Shown here: positions 37,251-45,010 of the stretch, piece by piece
Layout: every line of letters starts with the position of its first letter
Numbering within the stretch: the first letter of the stretch is position 1
Source of the DNA: Phaeovulum veldkampii DSM 11550
GTDB taxonomy: Bacteria > Pseudomonadota > Alphaproteobacteria > Rhodobacterales > Rhodobacteraceae
Direction: 5' to 3'
Length of the DNA: 64,000 bases
NCBI RefSeq assembly: GCF_003034995.1
Contig: NZ_PZKF01000001.1
Span: 1 to 64,000 of the forward strand
Notes under the pieces: generated by a model
Database searches by the model: none
What the model saw: the letters and a program-made list of their open reading frames with translations, nothing else
Told to the model about the DNA's origin: nothing
Position numbers and translations under genes: made by a program

Positions 37251-37624
37251 CCCTCGCGGTGGCGGCGATGCGCCTCGGCCGCAGCCTCAGCCGCGCCTTC
37301 GACCGGATTGGGCCGAGGCGTCGGCGGGTCGGTCTGCGGCTGACCCGACCAGGGCTGCGGAAACTCCAGCCACTTCTGGATGAAGTTCCACGACTGCAAA
37401 TAGCCATCGTGCGGCAAGGTGCAGGCCGAACAGTCCTTGCGCACCAGCCCGTTGCGGTCGGTGTAGGTCTCATACGGCCCGGGGCACTCGTAGGCGATCA
37501 GCGGGCAGTAACAGAACAGGCAATTGAACTCGCGCTTCACACCCGGATGGCAGGGCAGGAACGGGCATTCGCGGTTGGTGAAGCCCTTGAAGGCTTCGTT
37601 CAGGGTGGTGTCTTTCGGCTCCAT
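37247..37624 (-). CDS. cysteine-rich small domain protein under B12 riboswitch control
   Basis: 125 aa. An N-terminal Cys-rich block holds eight to nine Cys (ECPFLPCHPG, NCLFCYCPLIAYECPGPYET, KDCSACTLPHDGY), the pattern of the PF04071 cysteine-rich small domain. The tail is Pro/Ala-rich. Its leader is an intact cobalamin riboswitch, so it is B12-repressed and probably works in corrinoid or cobalt handling, perhaps metal binding. Function unproven. ATG 37624 has AAGGAG with proper spacing; the GTG at 37630 overlaps that site. Confidence 0.82.
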   Translation of the reverse strand: MEPKDTTLNEAFKGFTNRECPFLPCHPGVKREFNCLFCYCPLIAYECPGPYETYTDRNGLVRKDCSACTLPHDGYLQSWNFIQKWLEFPQPWSGQPQTDPPTPRPNPVEGAAEAAAEAHRRHREG

Positions 37625-37732
37625 GGCCACTCCTTCGGTCGCTTGACCGGAAGGCGGAATGGTGGCTGATCCCGGCGCGAGGGCACGGTTCCATGCCTCC
37701 GGGCCCGCCGCCCGGGATGGTCGTCAAGGCCC

Positions 37733-37904
37733 GGCAGGTCTCCTGGCTCGCGGCTCGGACGCCGGCTGCCCCTTCCCGGCCCGGAGACCAGTGGCATGGC
37801 AGATGGCTCGCCGCTCACAGTTGCGGGGGCAGCGCCGGACTTGCACCGGCTTCCCTCTTCGCCCGCGGGATCGCCGCGAGAACCAAGGCACCGCGACGAT
37901 GTGG
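37733..37904 (-). ncRNA. cobalamin riboswitch (intact), minus strand
   Basis: On the minus strand: GGTGCAAGTCCGGCGCTGCC, CCCCGCAACTGTGAGCGGCG, CCACTGG, GGGAAGGGGCAGCC and the B12 box AGCCAGGAGACCTGCC (37733-37748). All conserved blocks are intact. It lies 108 nt upstream of the cysteine-rich gene. Confidence 0.96.
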
Positions 37905-38063
37905 CGGGGGGCCGGTCCTGTCAACCGGTCCCGCGGGTAATCCCCCCGAATTTAGTGGGGAGGCCACGCGGCCTGTCAGAGATGAATACTCAGGCCTACG
38001 CCCCGATATCCCCGAATTCGCCCCTCTAGGACGACTCATTGCACACATGAGCCGCACACGAAA
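37905..38063. other. intergenic stretch at the island's right end
   Basis: No gene seen. It holds CCCCCGAATTTAGTGGGGAGG, a small inverted repeat of about 7 bp near 37946-37966, and a ribosome-like site. This could be the scar of a mobile element. Confidence 0.35.
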
Positions 38064-38378
38064 ATGGCCTCCATCACCAAGCTCCCCTCCGGGGCCTGAC
38101 CTGCGTCCAGGTCAGACGGAAGGCTGGCTCGCACGAGCCAGACGCCCCTCACGCCGTGACGACGCCCGGAAATGGGCGCTGTCCAAGCCGAGACTCTGGT
38201 CGATCAGGGGCTGCCGCCCAACCGATCATCCGTGGCCCGCCTGCACAGTTTCGGTGACTTGGTTGACCCTCATGTAGCCGATATGTGCGCCGTTGGGAAA
38301 CCACCCCGCGCGAGCCAAGGCGGCGAGCCACGCTCAAGCGCGACCTTGGCAAAGAAAAGATCAGGCACCTCGATCGCA
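38064..38378 (+). pseudogene. frameshifted phage-type integrase (tyrosine recombinase) N-terminus
   Basis: Pieces of one integrase lie in three frames: MASITKLPSGA then a stop at 38097; RRDDARKWALS around 38150; ETLVDQGLPPNRSSVARLHSFGDLVDPHVADMC (38190-38285); TLKRDLGKEKIRHLDR (about 38330-38378). The catalytic C-terminal Arg-His-Arg-Tyr domain is absent. Several indels mean it is dead. It marks the right edge of the cobalamin region as an old integration site. Confidence 0.75.
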
Positions 38379-38380
38379 AC

Positions 38381-38582
38381 ATGCCCGACGGTGTCCGGCT
38401 GATCCGCCTCAATTGCCGCGGGGGCGGCTCCTCGGATTGGACGGGGCGGGAAACCTACTCCGTCACGCAGCAAGTCCGGGATGCGCTGGCGCTGCTTGAT
38501 CATCTGGGCATCGACCCGGCCGTGATCATCGGATCGTCGCGCGGGGGCTTGCCGGGGCTGGTGATCACCGCGATAGCACCCC
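38381..38582 (+). pseudogene. alpha/beta hydrolase fragment
   Basis: An open frame MPDGVRLIRLNCRGGGSSDW...DALALLDHLGIDPAVIIGSSRGGLPGLVITAI reads as the middle of an alpha/beta hydrolase with the GSSRGG nucleophile elbow (nucleophile Ser). The N-terminal strand with the oxyanion loop and the whole C-terminal half (acid and His) are missing. It directly follows the integrase remnant and stops 7 nt before the thioesterase's stop, so it looks truncated by recombination. Confidence 0.65.
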
Positions 38583-38588
38583 CCCGAC

Positions 38589-39062
38589 CTAGCTGCCAAA
38601 GCTGTCGGGCATCTGCACCGCCACCACCTCGCCGCGCGCCGTCACAACGCCATCGGCCAGAACCGAGGTTGTCACCACCACCTTGCGGCCCTTGATCTCC
38701 TTGATCTGGCCGCGCAGTTCCAATTCGCACTCCAGCGGGGTGGGTTTCAGAAAATCGACATGCAGCGAGCCGGTCACAAAGCGGAACGGCGGCTGGCTGT
38801 CCATGTCGCGGCCCGCCTGCCGATACATCGCCGCAGCGGCAGAGCCGGTGCTGTGGCAGTCGATCAGCGAGGCAATCAGGCCGCCATAGGCAAAGCCCGG
38901 AACCGAGGTGTGATAAGGCTCGGGGCGAAATCGGGTCACGGTTTCATCGCCGTCCCAACAGGTGCGAATGCGGTGGCCATGTTCGTTCAGCCGCCCGCAG
39001 CCATAACACTGCGCCACATTTTCGGGATAGTGATCTTGAAAGGCATCGTCGCTGGTTGTCAT
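38589..39062 (-). CDS. PaaI-family hot-dog thioesterase
   Basis: 157 aa. Hot-dog fold with FAYGGLIASLIDCHSTGSAAAA (catalytic Asp in the family motif GGxxxxxxD) and FVTGSLHVDFLKPTPLE. It should hydrolyse an acyl-CoA thioester, substrate unknown. ATG 39062 (MTTSDDAFQ) is preferred; the upstream in-frame Met at 39140 adds a non-conserved stretch. An N-terminal CYGCGRLNEHG motif suggests a small metal site seen in some PaaI proteins. Confidence 0.85.
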   Translation of the reverse strand: MTTSDDAFQDHYPENVAQCYGCGRLNEHGHRIRTCWDGDETVTRFRPEPYHTSVPGFAYGGLIASLIDCHSTGSAAAAMYRQAGRDMDSQPPFRFVTGSLHVDFLKPTPLECELELRGQIKEIKGRKVVVTTSVLADGVVTARGEVVAVQMPDSFGS

Positions 39063-39273
39063 CGGTCTGGCCCCTCCTGCCGCTTGTGCACCGGGTTCCG
39101 CTGCTGGGAACAGTCTGATGCTGCAACCTGTGCCGCGCATGTCAATGCGAAAGCGCCCGGTCCGCCCCGGCGGGCTGCGTCAGCCCGAACAGCCGATACC
39201 GCGCATCTGCGTAGGATCGGGCTCAAGACGCCCTGATCGGGCCTCAAGCCCGTCGCGCAGGTGCCTCCAGCGC

Positions 39274-40128
39274 CTAGCGCACCAGCAGCACCGGTGCGCG
39301 GCAGGTGCGGATCATTTCCGAGGTGGTGGACCCCACGATCATCGTGCGGATGCGCGAATGGCCATAGGCGCCCATCACCAGCAGATCAAAGCCTTGCTCC
39401 TGTTCCAGCTTGCCCAGAACGGCGGCGGGCTGGCCCGGCAGGATGGCGGTTTCCGCCTCGATGCCGGCGGCGCGCAGCATCGCGGCGGCATCGGCAAGGC
39501 TGCGGCTGGCCTCGGGCGTGGTGGCACCCACCGTCAGCAGGCGCAGTGACAGCCCCGCAAACAGCCGGCTGCGCGCGATATGATCGACCGCGCGCATCGC
39601 CGACGGCCCGCCATCCCAGGCTACCAGAACCCGCTGAATGGGCCGGAACGCGCGCGAAGCCACGAACACCGGGCGGTGGCTGGCGCGCACGATCCGTTCC
39701 AGGTTCTGGCCCAGATGGCGCTGCGGCTTCTCGGCGGTTTCGCCGCGCTTGCCGATCAGCACCATGCAGGCGGCAAGGTCTTGTTCGGCCACGGTTTCGG
39801 CAATGTCGCCATGGCGCAGATGCGGCACGACGGCGGTGATACCCGCGGCTTCGATCACCGCCCTGGCATCGTCCAGAATGGCGCGGCCGCGGCGGGTCAT
39901 CAGCTTGGCGCGTTGTTCGTCAAGGCTGGCCAGTTCCTCCATCAGGGCGGTTCGCGCGCCCAGCTTGATCGAGCCCGAGAGGTCGGTCTTGGCCGCCCCT
40001 TCGCGCGGGCCCAGCACATGCACAAGCTCGATGTCGGCCCCGGTGCGCGCCGAAATCCAGGCGGCATGTTCGCAGACGCTGCGCGAATAGATCGAGCCAT
40101 CGACGAAAGCGATGATCGTTTCGGTCAT
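39274..40128 (-). CDS. universal stress protein, tandem UspA domains
   Basis: 284 aa with two Usp folds. The C-terminal one carries the nucleotide motif LVMGAYGHSRIRTMIVGST (GX2GX9GS/T), so it probably binds ATP; the N-terminal one (IIAFVDGSIYSRSVCEH, VLIGKRGETAEKPQRHLG) is partly degenerate. Located 10 bp after the SulP gene on the same strand, suggesting an operon; UspA-SulP pairing is common and may regulate transport. Confidence 0.9.
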   Translation of the reverse strand: MTETIIAFVDGSIYSRSVCEHAAWISARTGADIELVHVLGPREGAAKTDLSGSIKLGARTALMEELASLDEQRAKLMTRRGRAILDDARAVIEAAGITAVVPHLRHGDIAETVAEQDLAACMVLIGKRGETAEKPQRHLGQNLERIVRASHRPVFVASRAFRPIQRVLVAWDGGPSAMRAVDHIARSRLFAGLSLRLLTVGATTPEASRSLADAAAMLRAAGIEAETAILPGQPAAVLGKLEQEQGFDLLVMGAYGHSRIRTMIVGSTTSEMIRTCRAPVLLVR

Positions 40129-40138
40129 GGTTTCCTCC

Positions 40139-41629
40139 TCAATGCGCGCTCAGCTGATCCAGCGCGCCGGGCTTGTCGTGCATGGCCAGACGGTCAACGA
40201 TGGTTTCCGACGCCTCGTTCAGGCCCCTGATCTCGACGGTGGCGCCATCGCGGCGGAACTTCAACACCGCCATGTCCAGCGCCGCAACGGACGAGATGTC
40301 CCAGATATGGGCGCGGCTGAGGTCGATCACCACCCGGTCCAGCGCCTCGCGGAAGTCGAAGCCACGCATGAAATCCTCGACGCTGGCAAAGAACAACTGA
40401 CCTTCGATGACATAGGTCCGCTCGCGCCCGTCGGGCGACAGGGTCGATGTGACGCGGAACAGTTGCGCGATCTTGGCGGCAAAGAAGATGCCCGACAACA
40501 GCACCCCCAGCAGCACGCCAATGGCGAGGTTATGGGTCCAGACCACCGCCACCACAACCGCGACCATCACGATGGAACTGGAGGCCGGATGGCTGCGCAG
40601 CGCCTTGATCGACGACCATGAAAAGGTGCCGATCGACACCATGATCATGATCGCCACCAGCGCCGCCATCGGGATCTGCGCCACCCAGTCGCCCAGAACC
40701 ACGCAGAAAAACAACAGCATGGCGCCCGCGGTGAAGGTGGACAGCCGGCCCCGGCCGCCGGATTTGACGTTGATGATCGACTGCCCGATCATCGCACAGC
40801 CGGCCATGCCGCCGATGAAACCGGTGGCGGTGTTGGCAATGCCCTGCCCGATGCATTCCTGATTGCGGTCGCTGGCGGTGTCGGTCAGATCGTCCACGAT
40901 CTGCTGGGTCATCAGACTTTCCAGCAGGCCCACCACGGCGACGGCAACCGAATAGGGCAGGATGATCTGCACGGTTTCCAGCGTCAGCGGAATATCGGGC
41001 AGCAAAAACACCGGCAGCGTGTCCGGCAGCGCGCCCATGTCGCCCACGGTGCGCACATCCCACCCGAAATACAGCGTCAGCGCCGTCAGCACCAGGATCG
41101 TGACCAAGGGCGAGGGCACCGCGCGGGTGATCATCGGGAACAGGTAGATGATCGCCAGCCCGCCCGCGACCAAGGCATAGGTCAGCCAGGTCACCTTGGT
41201 CGGGTCCAGTTCAGGCAGTTGCGCCATGAAGATCAGGATCGCCAGCGCATTGACAAACCCCGTCATCACCGAGCGTGACACGAACCGCATTACCCGCCCC
41301 AGCTTCAACAGCCCCGCGCCGATCTGGATCAGCCCCGCCAGCACCGTGGCCGCCAGCAGGTATTGTAGCCCGTGATCCTTGACCAGCGTCACCATCAGCA
41401 CCGCGGTCGCCGCCGTGGCGGCCGAAATCATGCCGGGCCGCCCGCCGGTGATTGCGGTGATCACCGCAATCGAAAAGCTGGCGTAAAGCCCCACCTTGGG
41501 GTCAACGCCCGCGATGATCGAAAAGGCGATAGCTTCGGGGATCAGCGCCAGTGCCACGACAAGGCCCGACAGCACATCGCCGCGAATATTGCCCAGCCAT
41601 TGGGCGCGATAGGTGGTGAATGACGTCAT
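40139..41629 (-). CDS. SulP family anion transporter
   Basis: 496 aa. About 10-12 membrane helices with the SulP signature ([79 protein letters not shown]), then a C-terminal STAS domain ([23 protein letters not shown]). SulP proteins import sulfate or bicarbonate; which one is not clear here. STAS residues and the following UspA gene suggest regulation by nucleotides or protein contacts. Confidence 0.92.
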   Translation of the reverse strand: MTSFTTYRAQWLGNIRGDVLSGLVVALALIPEAIAFSIIAGVDPKVGLYASFSIAVITAITGGRPGMISAATAATAVLMVTLVKDHGLQYLLAATVLAGLIQIGAGLLKLGRVMRFVSRSVMTGFVNALAILIFMAQLPELDPTKVTWLTYALVAGGLAIIYLFPMITRAVPSPLVTILVLTALTLYFGWDVRTVGDMGALPDTLPVFLLPDIPLTLETVQIILPYSVAVAVVGLLESLMTQQIVDDLTDTASDRNQECIGQGIANTATGFIGGMAGCAMIGQSIINVKSGGRGRLSTFTAGAMLLFFCVVLGDWVAQIPMAALVAIMIMVSIGTFSWSSIKALRSHPASSSIVMVAVVVAVVWTHNLAIGVLLGVLLSGIFFAAKIAQLFRVTSTLSPDGRERTYVIEGQLFFASVEDFMRGFDFREALDRVVIDLSRAHIWDISSVAALDMAVLKFRRDGATVEIRGLNEASETIVDRLAMHDKPGALDQLSAH

Positions 41630-41900
41630 GAAAACCCCGTCCCGAACCGATCGGGCCTCTTGCGGCCCTGCGGTTTGCGGTCTGTGTCGGTCTAAGGATT
41701 ATCCGGCGGATCGGCGGCCGGAACAGCCACCCGGGCGCTGCCCCCAGGTCCATGTTCTTGCAAATCGCATAGCTGCTGCGGCGCAGAAAGAAAAGACGCA
41801 ACAAAACACGCCGCGCCATTTCGGGCCAGTTTGATGGCGCGGGGCCGCAGAACCGCACCGGGCCTTTCCTTTCCGCGCGCGCCAGCGCATCCTGCGCGTG

Positions 41901-42725
41901 ATGAAAGAGGCGGACCCTGGCAAACGGCGCGGCATCGGGCATTCGACCAACCTTGTGGGGCGGTCGTCCGAGTGGTTGGCCAGCTGTGCCTTCAACGACG
42001 CGCCGGCGCCGCTGCATATCTGGGGCGTGCGCGAGATGAACCCCAGCCTGTTTGCGATGCTGGACCAAGCCCGCGACATGGCAGAGGCGGGGGATGCGTT
42101 CTTTTGCTACATGACGGCTATGTTCGCCCTCGACCCCGAACAGCGCGACCCAAGCCGGGGCGGCAAGCGGCGCTATCAGTCCTCGTTCCTGCGGCTGATT
42201 CAGGGCTGGAACTTTGACAGCAACACACCCGAGGGCGCGGTTCTGAAAGGCTGGGTCGAAAGCCGGTTCGGCCTTGGCCCCTCGTTCCACAAGGAAATCA
42301 TCGAACAGGTGTCCAGCCCCGCCTGGGCGGCCTATGTCGAAGAAAAGATGTCGAGCCGGTTTCACAACAACGCAATCTGGGTGCAACTTGATCTGCTGTT
42401 CGAGTTCTGCCAATGGGCGGCTGCGCGGTTTTCCTTTCCGGGGCAGACGCATCTGACGCTGTATCGCGGCGTCAACGCCTTTGACGATCACTGGATCGTC
42501 GAGCGGCCGGACCGGCGCGAGGCGGTGATCCGCCTGAACAACCTTGTGTCGTTTTCGTCCGACCGCGAGGTGGCCGGATGCTTTGGCGACAAGATCCTGA
42601 CGGCGCGGGTGCCGGTGGCCAAGCTGGTGTTTTTTGATGGCCTGCTGCCATCGCATGTGCTGAGGTCCGAGCGCGAATATCTGGCGATCGGCGGCGATTA
42701 TCGGGTGAGTGTGGAGTATGTCTGA
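41901..42725 (+). CDS. draT: NAD-dinitrogenase reductase ADP-ribosyltransferase
   Basis: 274 aa. It transfers ADP-ribose from NAD to an Arg of nitrogenase Fe protein (NifH), switching nitrogenase off when ammonia appears or energy drops. The family-conserved blocks are present: LRLIQGWNFDSNTPEGAVLKGWVESRFGL, NAIWVQLDLLFEFCQWAAARF and TLYRGVNAF (near residues 185-193; NAD contact), then ILTARVPVAKLVFFDGLLP. ATG 41901; a GTG codon precedes it. Its end overlaps draG by 8 nt. No nif genes or sigma-54 promoter are visible nearby. Confidence 0.93.
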   Translation: MKEADPGKRRGIGHSTNLVGRSSEWLASCAFNDAPAPLHIWGVREMNPSLFAMLDQARDMAEAGDAFFCYMTAMFALDPEQRDPSRGGKRRYQSSFLRLIQGWNFDSNTPEGAVLKGWVESRFGLGPSFHKEIIEQVSSPAWAAYVEEKMSSRFHNNAIWVQLDLLFEFCQWAAARFSFPGQTHLTLYRGVNAFDDHWIVERPDRREAVIRLNNLVSFSSDREVAGCFGDKILTARVPVAKLVFFDGLLPSHVLRSEREYLAIGGDYRVSVEYV

Positions 42726-43629
42726 TCGTGTTTCAGCCACCCTGCCAGACATGCAAGACCGCGCGCTTGCAGCCTATCTGGGGCTGGCCGTGGGCGATGC
42801 GCTGGGCGCCACCGTGGAATTCATGACCAAGGGCGAAATCGCCGCGCAGCATGGCCAGCACCGCGAAATTGTGGGCGGCGGCTGGCTGCGGCTGCAACCT
42901 GGGCAAGTGACCGACGACACCGAAATGACGCTGGCGCTGGGCCGGTCGCTGATCCGCCGCGACGGGCTTGATCCGCGCGATCTGTGCGAGGAATTCGCGG
43001 CCTGGCTGAAGTCTGGGCCGGCCGATGTGGGCAACACCTGCCGCCGCGGGATACGGCGCTATATCACGCAGGGCACCGTCACCGGCGAATTTGCCGATGG
43101 CGACGCGGGCAATGGCGCAGTGATGCGCGTTCTGCCGGTGGCGCTGGCGACCTTGGGCGCGCCCGACCGGGCTGTGGAATGGACGCTGGCACAGGCGCGC
43201 ACCACGCATCATCACCCGCTGTCGGATGACGCCTGCCTTGCGTTGGTGCGCATGGTGCAGGGCCTGCTGGGTGGCCTGGGCAGGGACGCCGTGCGCGCCG
43301 AGGCCGGGGCGCTGGTGGCCAGACACCGGGCGTTTCGCTTTGTGCCCTACCCGGGCCAGTGTTCGGCCTTTGTCGTCGATACGATGCAGACGGTGCTGCA
43401 TCACTATCTGGGCGCCGAAACCTTCGCCGACTGTCTGATTGCCACAGTCAATCAGGGCGGCGACGCCGACACCACGGGCGCGATTGTGGGCATGCTGGCC
43501 GGCGCCACCTGGGGGCTGGAGGCAATCCCCCCCCGCTGGCTGGCCGCACTCGACCCCGCGGTGAAGGCGGCGATCCGCGCGCAGGTGCCGGGCCTGCTGG
43601 CGCTGGCGCAGGGTCAAGCGACCGTCTAG
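42718..43629 (+). CDS. draG: ADP-ribosyl-dinitrogenase reductase hydrolase
   Basis: 303 aa ADP-ribosylglycohydrolase that removes ADP-ribose from NifH and restores nitrogenase. The Mn2+ ligands are visible: GD (26-27), TDDTEM (66-70) and NQGGDADTTGAIVGMLAG near residue 245, with HHHPLSDDACL between. It overlaps draT in order and shares a 4-nt overlap (CTAG) with the convergent phosphatase/kinase-like gene. ATG 42718 has a GGTGAGT-like site; ATG 42751 (MQDRALAAY) is possible. Confidence 0.93.
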   Translation: MSDRVSATLPDMQDRALAAYLGLAVGDALGATVEFMTKGEIAAQHGQHREIVGGGWLRLQPGQVTDDTEMTLALGRSLIRRDGLDPRDLCEEFAAWLKSGPADVGNTCRRGIRRYITQGTVTGEFADGDAGNGAVMRVLPVALATLGAPDRAVEWTLAQARTTHHHPLSDDACLALVRMVQGLLGGLGRDAVRAEAGALVARHRAFRFVPYPGQCSAFVVDTMQTVLHHYLGAETFADCLIATVNQGGDADTTGAIVGMLAGATWGLEAIPPRWLAALDPAVKAAIRAQVPGLLALAQGQATV

Positions 43630-44843
43630 CCCAGCCGCCGCGCCAGATCGGCCTTGCGCGCAATCATCTTGTCGGCCAGCGCGGCGCGGCCGCCTTGCTC
43701 GGTCACCACGCGCCGGATCGCGTCATCGCAAACGGCTGTCACCACCGCGATGGCCGAGGCGACCGCAGCGGCATCCATATCGCCGAACAGCCGCTGCGCA
43801 TGCGGGTTGTCGGCGTCGTGACGCAGGCGGTCGATCTCATCGACAACGGTGCCAAAGGCGTGGCCCTTGGGGTCGCCCTGCGCTCGAAATTCCAGCGCGC
43901 CGCCGACATCCAGTGTTGTCACCACCCCGCCCACGACACCCTGATTGTCGCCATCGAACCCGGCGGCATCCCAGTTGGCTGTCCAGGCGTGCACGCCCAG
44001 CCAGCGCTGCGCCTGACAGCGCTCGTCCTCGGTGAACTGCGAAAGATGGCGTTTTTCAAGCGAGACAAAAGCGGTCGCGATCTGGTCGGGTTCGGTTGAG
44101 CGCAGATAGGTCAGCGTCGGCGCCCCGGCCAGCCGATACAGGCTCGCCGCCAGCATCTCGTTGCGGGCATGAGCAGGCGATTCCAGCGTTTTCACATAGA
44201 ACCGCTGGCCGCTGGCGTTCTGATACACACCGCCCGGATTGCTTCCCAACCGGCCGCCGACCCGGCCCAGCGTCGCCGTGTCGATGACATCAACCATGGC
44301 CGTCGTGCGCCGCACCAGCGCCAGTTGCGACGGTGTCTCGATCGCGCCCCGGCGCGCGCGGCGCACCTCGCTTATGGCCGCGTCAGGCGCCATGCCCAAT
44401 TCGACCAGCAACCGCGCAGCGATCATGCCCGCCCGGCCAAGCCCGCCTTTGCAATGCACCACCACATCGGCCCCGCTGCGCAAAGCCGCGCGAATATCGC
44501 GGCCATGGGTGTGCCAATCCGTTTCAAACTCGGCGGTCGGCACCGAATAATCGGCAATCGGCAGGTGCCGCCAGTCCATCCCCCGCGCCCGGACTTCGGC
44601 GCCCAGATCGGGAACCTTGAGCGCCACCAGCTCCGCCGGTTCGACAAGGGTCAGAACCAGCCGCGCGCCCCAGGCGGCGATGGCGTCAAGATCGGTCGCC
44701 AGATCTCGCGCCCAGGCGCCGGTGGCGGCGGCGCTGTCCTGCTTGCCGGGGCAGAAGGTGATGCCGATGCGCCCCTGCGCGGGGCTGGCGCGCACCTCGG
44801 CGATCTGAAGCGGGTGGGTCTGGCTTGTCCGTGCCCCGGCCAT
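43626..44843 (-). CDS. dual-specificity-phosphatase / kinase-like fusion protein
   Basis: 405 aa with two parts. Residues about 1-185 are a CDKN3-like dual-specificity phosphatase with the P-loop HCKGGLGRAG at 130-139 (Cys131, Arg137; the usual final Thr/Ser is Ala) and a candidate general-acid Asp98. Residues about 195-405 look like a small kinase fold of the PI3K/HipA-like kind: a Gly-rich loop GSNPGGVYQN at 200-210, the Lys in FYVKTL (218), HARNEM Glu (229), WTANWDAAGFDGDN at 287-300 as catalytic-loop D/N, and LDVGGA (311-316) as the DFG equivalent. I know CDKN3-like domains next to ADP-ribosylglycohydrolases, but not this fusion. It diverges from the HNH/AAA operon. Confidence 0.7.
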   Translation of the reverse strand: MAGARTSQTHPLQIAEVRASPAQGRIGITFCPGKQDSAAATGAWARDLATDLDAIAAWGARLVLTLVEPAELVALKVPDLGAEVRARGMDWRHLPIADYSVPTAEFETDWHTHGRDIRAALRSGADVVVHCKGGLGRAGMIAARLLVELGMAPDAAISEVRRARRGAIETPSQLALVRRTTAMVDVIDTATLGRVGGRLGSNPGGVYQNASGQRFYVKTLESPAHARNEMLAASLYRLAGAPTLTYLRSTEPDQIATAFVSLEKRHLSQFTEDERCQAQRWLGVHAWTANWDAAGFDGDNQGVVGGVVTTLDVGGALEFRAQGDPKGHAFGTVVDEIDRLRHDADNPHAQRLFGDMDAAAVASAIAVVTAVCDDAIRRVVTEQGGRAALADKMIARKADLARRLG

Positions 44844-45010
44844 GCTGCTGCCTCGAACTGGGGTTCCGGCATCCTGATTACTGCAACCTGAGACCCTGCA
44901 CCATGCCCGGCTACAACCAAAAGTCGCAAACGGGCGCGCGCAGGCCGAAAATCTGCTATTGTGCCAGCCAGGGGCAGCCTGTGGCTGCCGCAATCAGGCA
45001 GATTGGTCCG
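44844..45010. promoter_or_regulatory. divergent promoter region of the phosphatase/kinase gene and the AAA-HNH operon
   Basis: 167 bp between divergent genes with no coding sequence of its own. TATTGT (around 44956) and CTGATTA (near 44877) are possible -10 elements for the two directions, with a small direct/inverted GCAATCAGGCAGATT-like stretch before 45010. No clear operator repeat. Confidence 0.45.

Noticed and set aside
37693-38277. Open frame beginning within the minus-strand B12 riboswitch, plus strand
   Set aside because: The ALPPQL-like residues are riboswitch antisense; the later part is one frame of the dead integrase.
42718-43629. draG as part of a defence ADP-ribosylation system
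   Set aside because: It overlaps draT, which matches the nitrogenase ADP-ribosyltransferase closely; nitrogenase control is the simpler reading.
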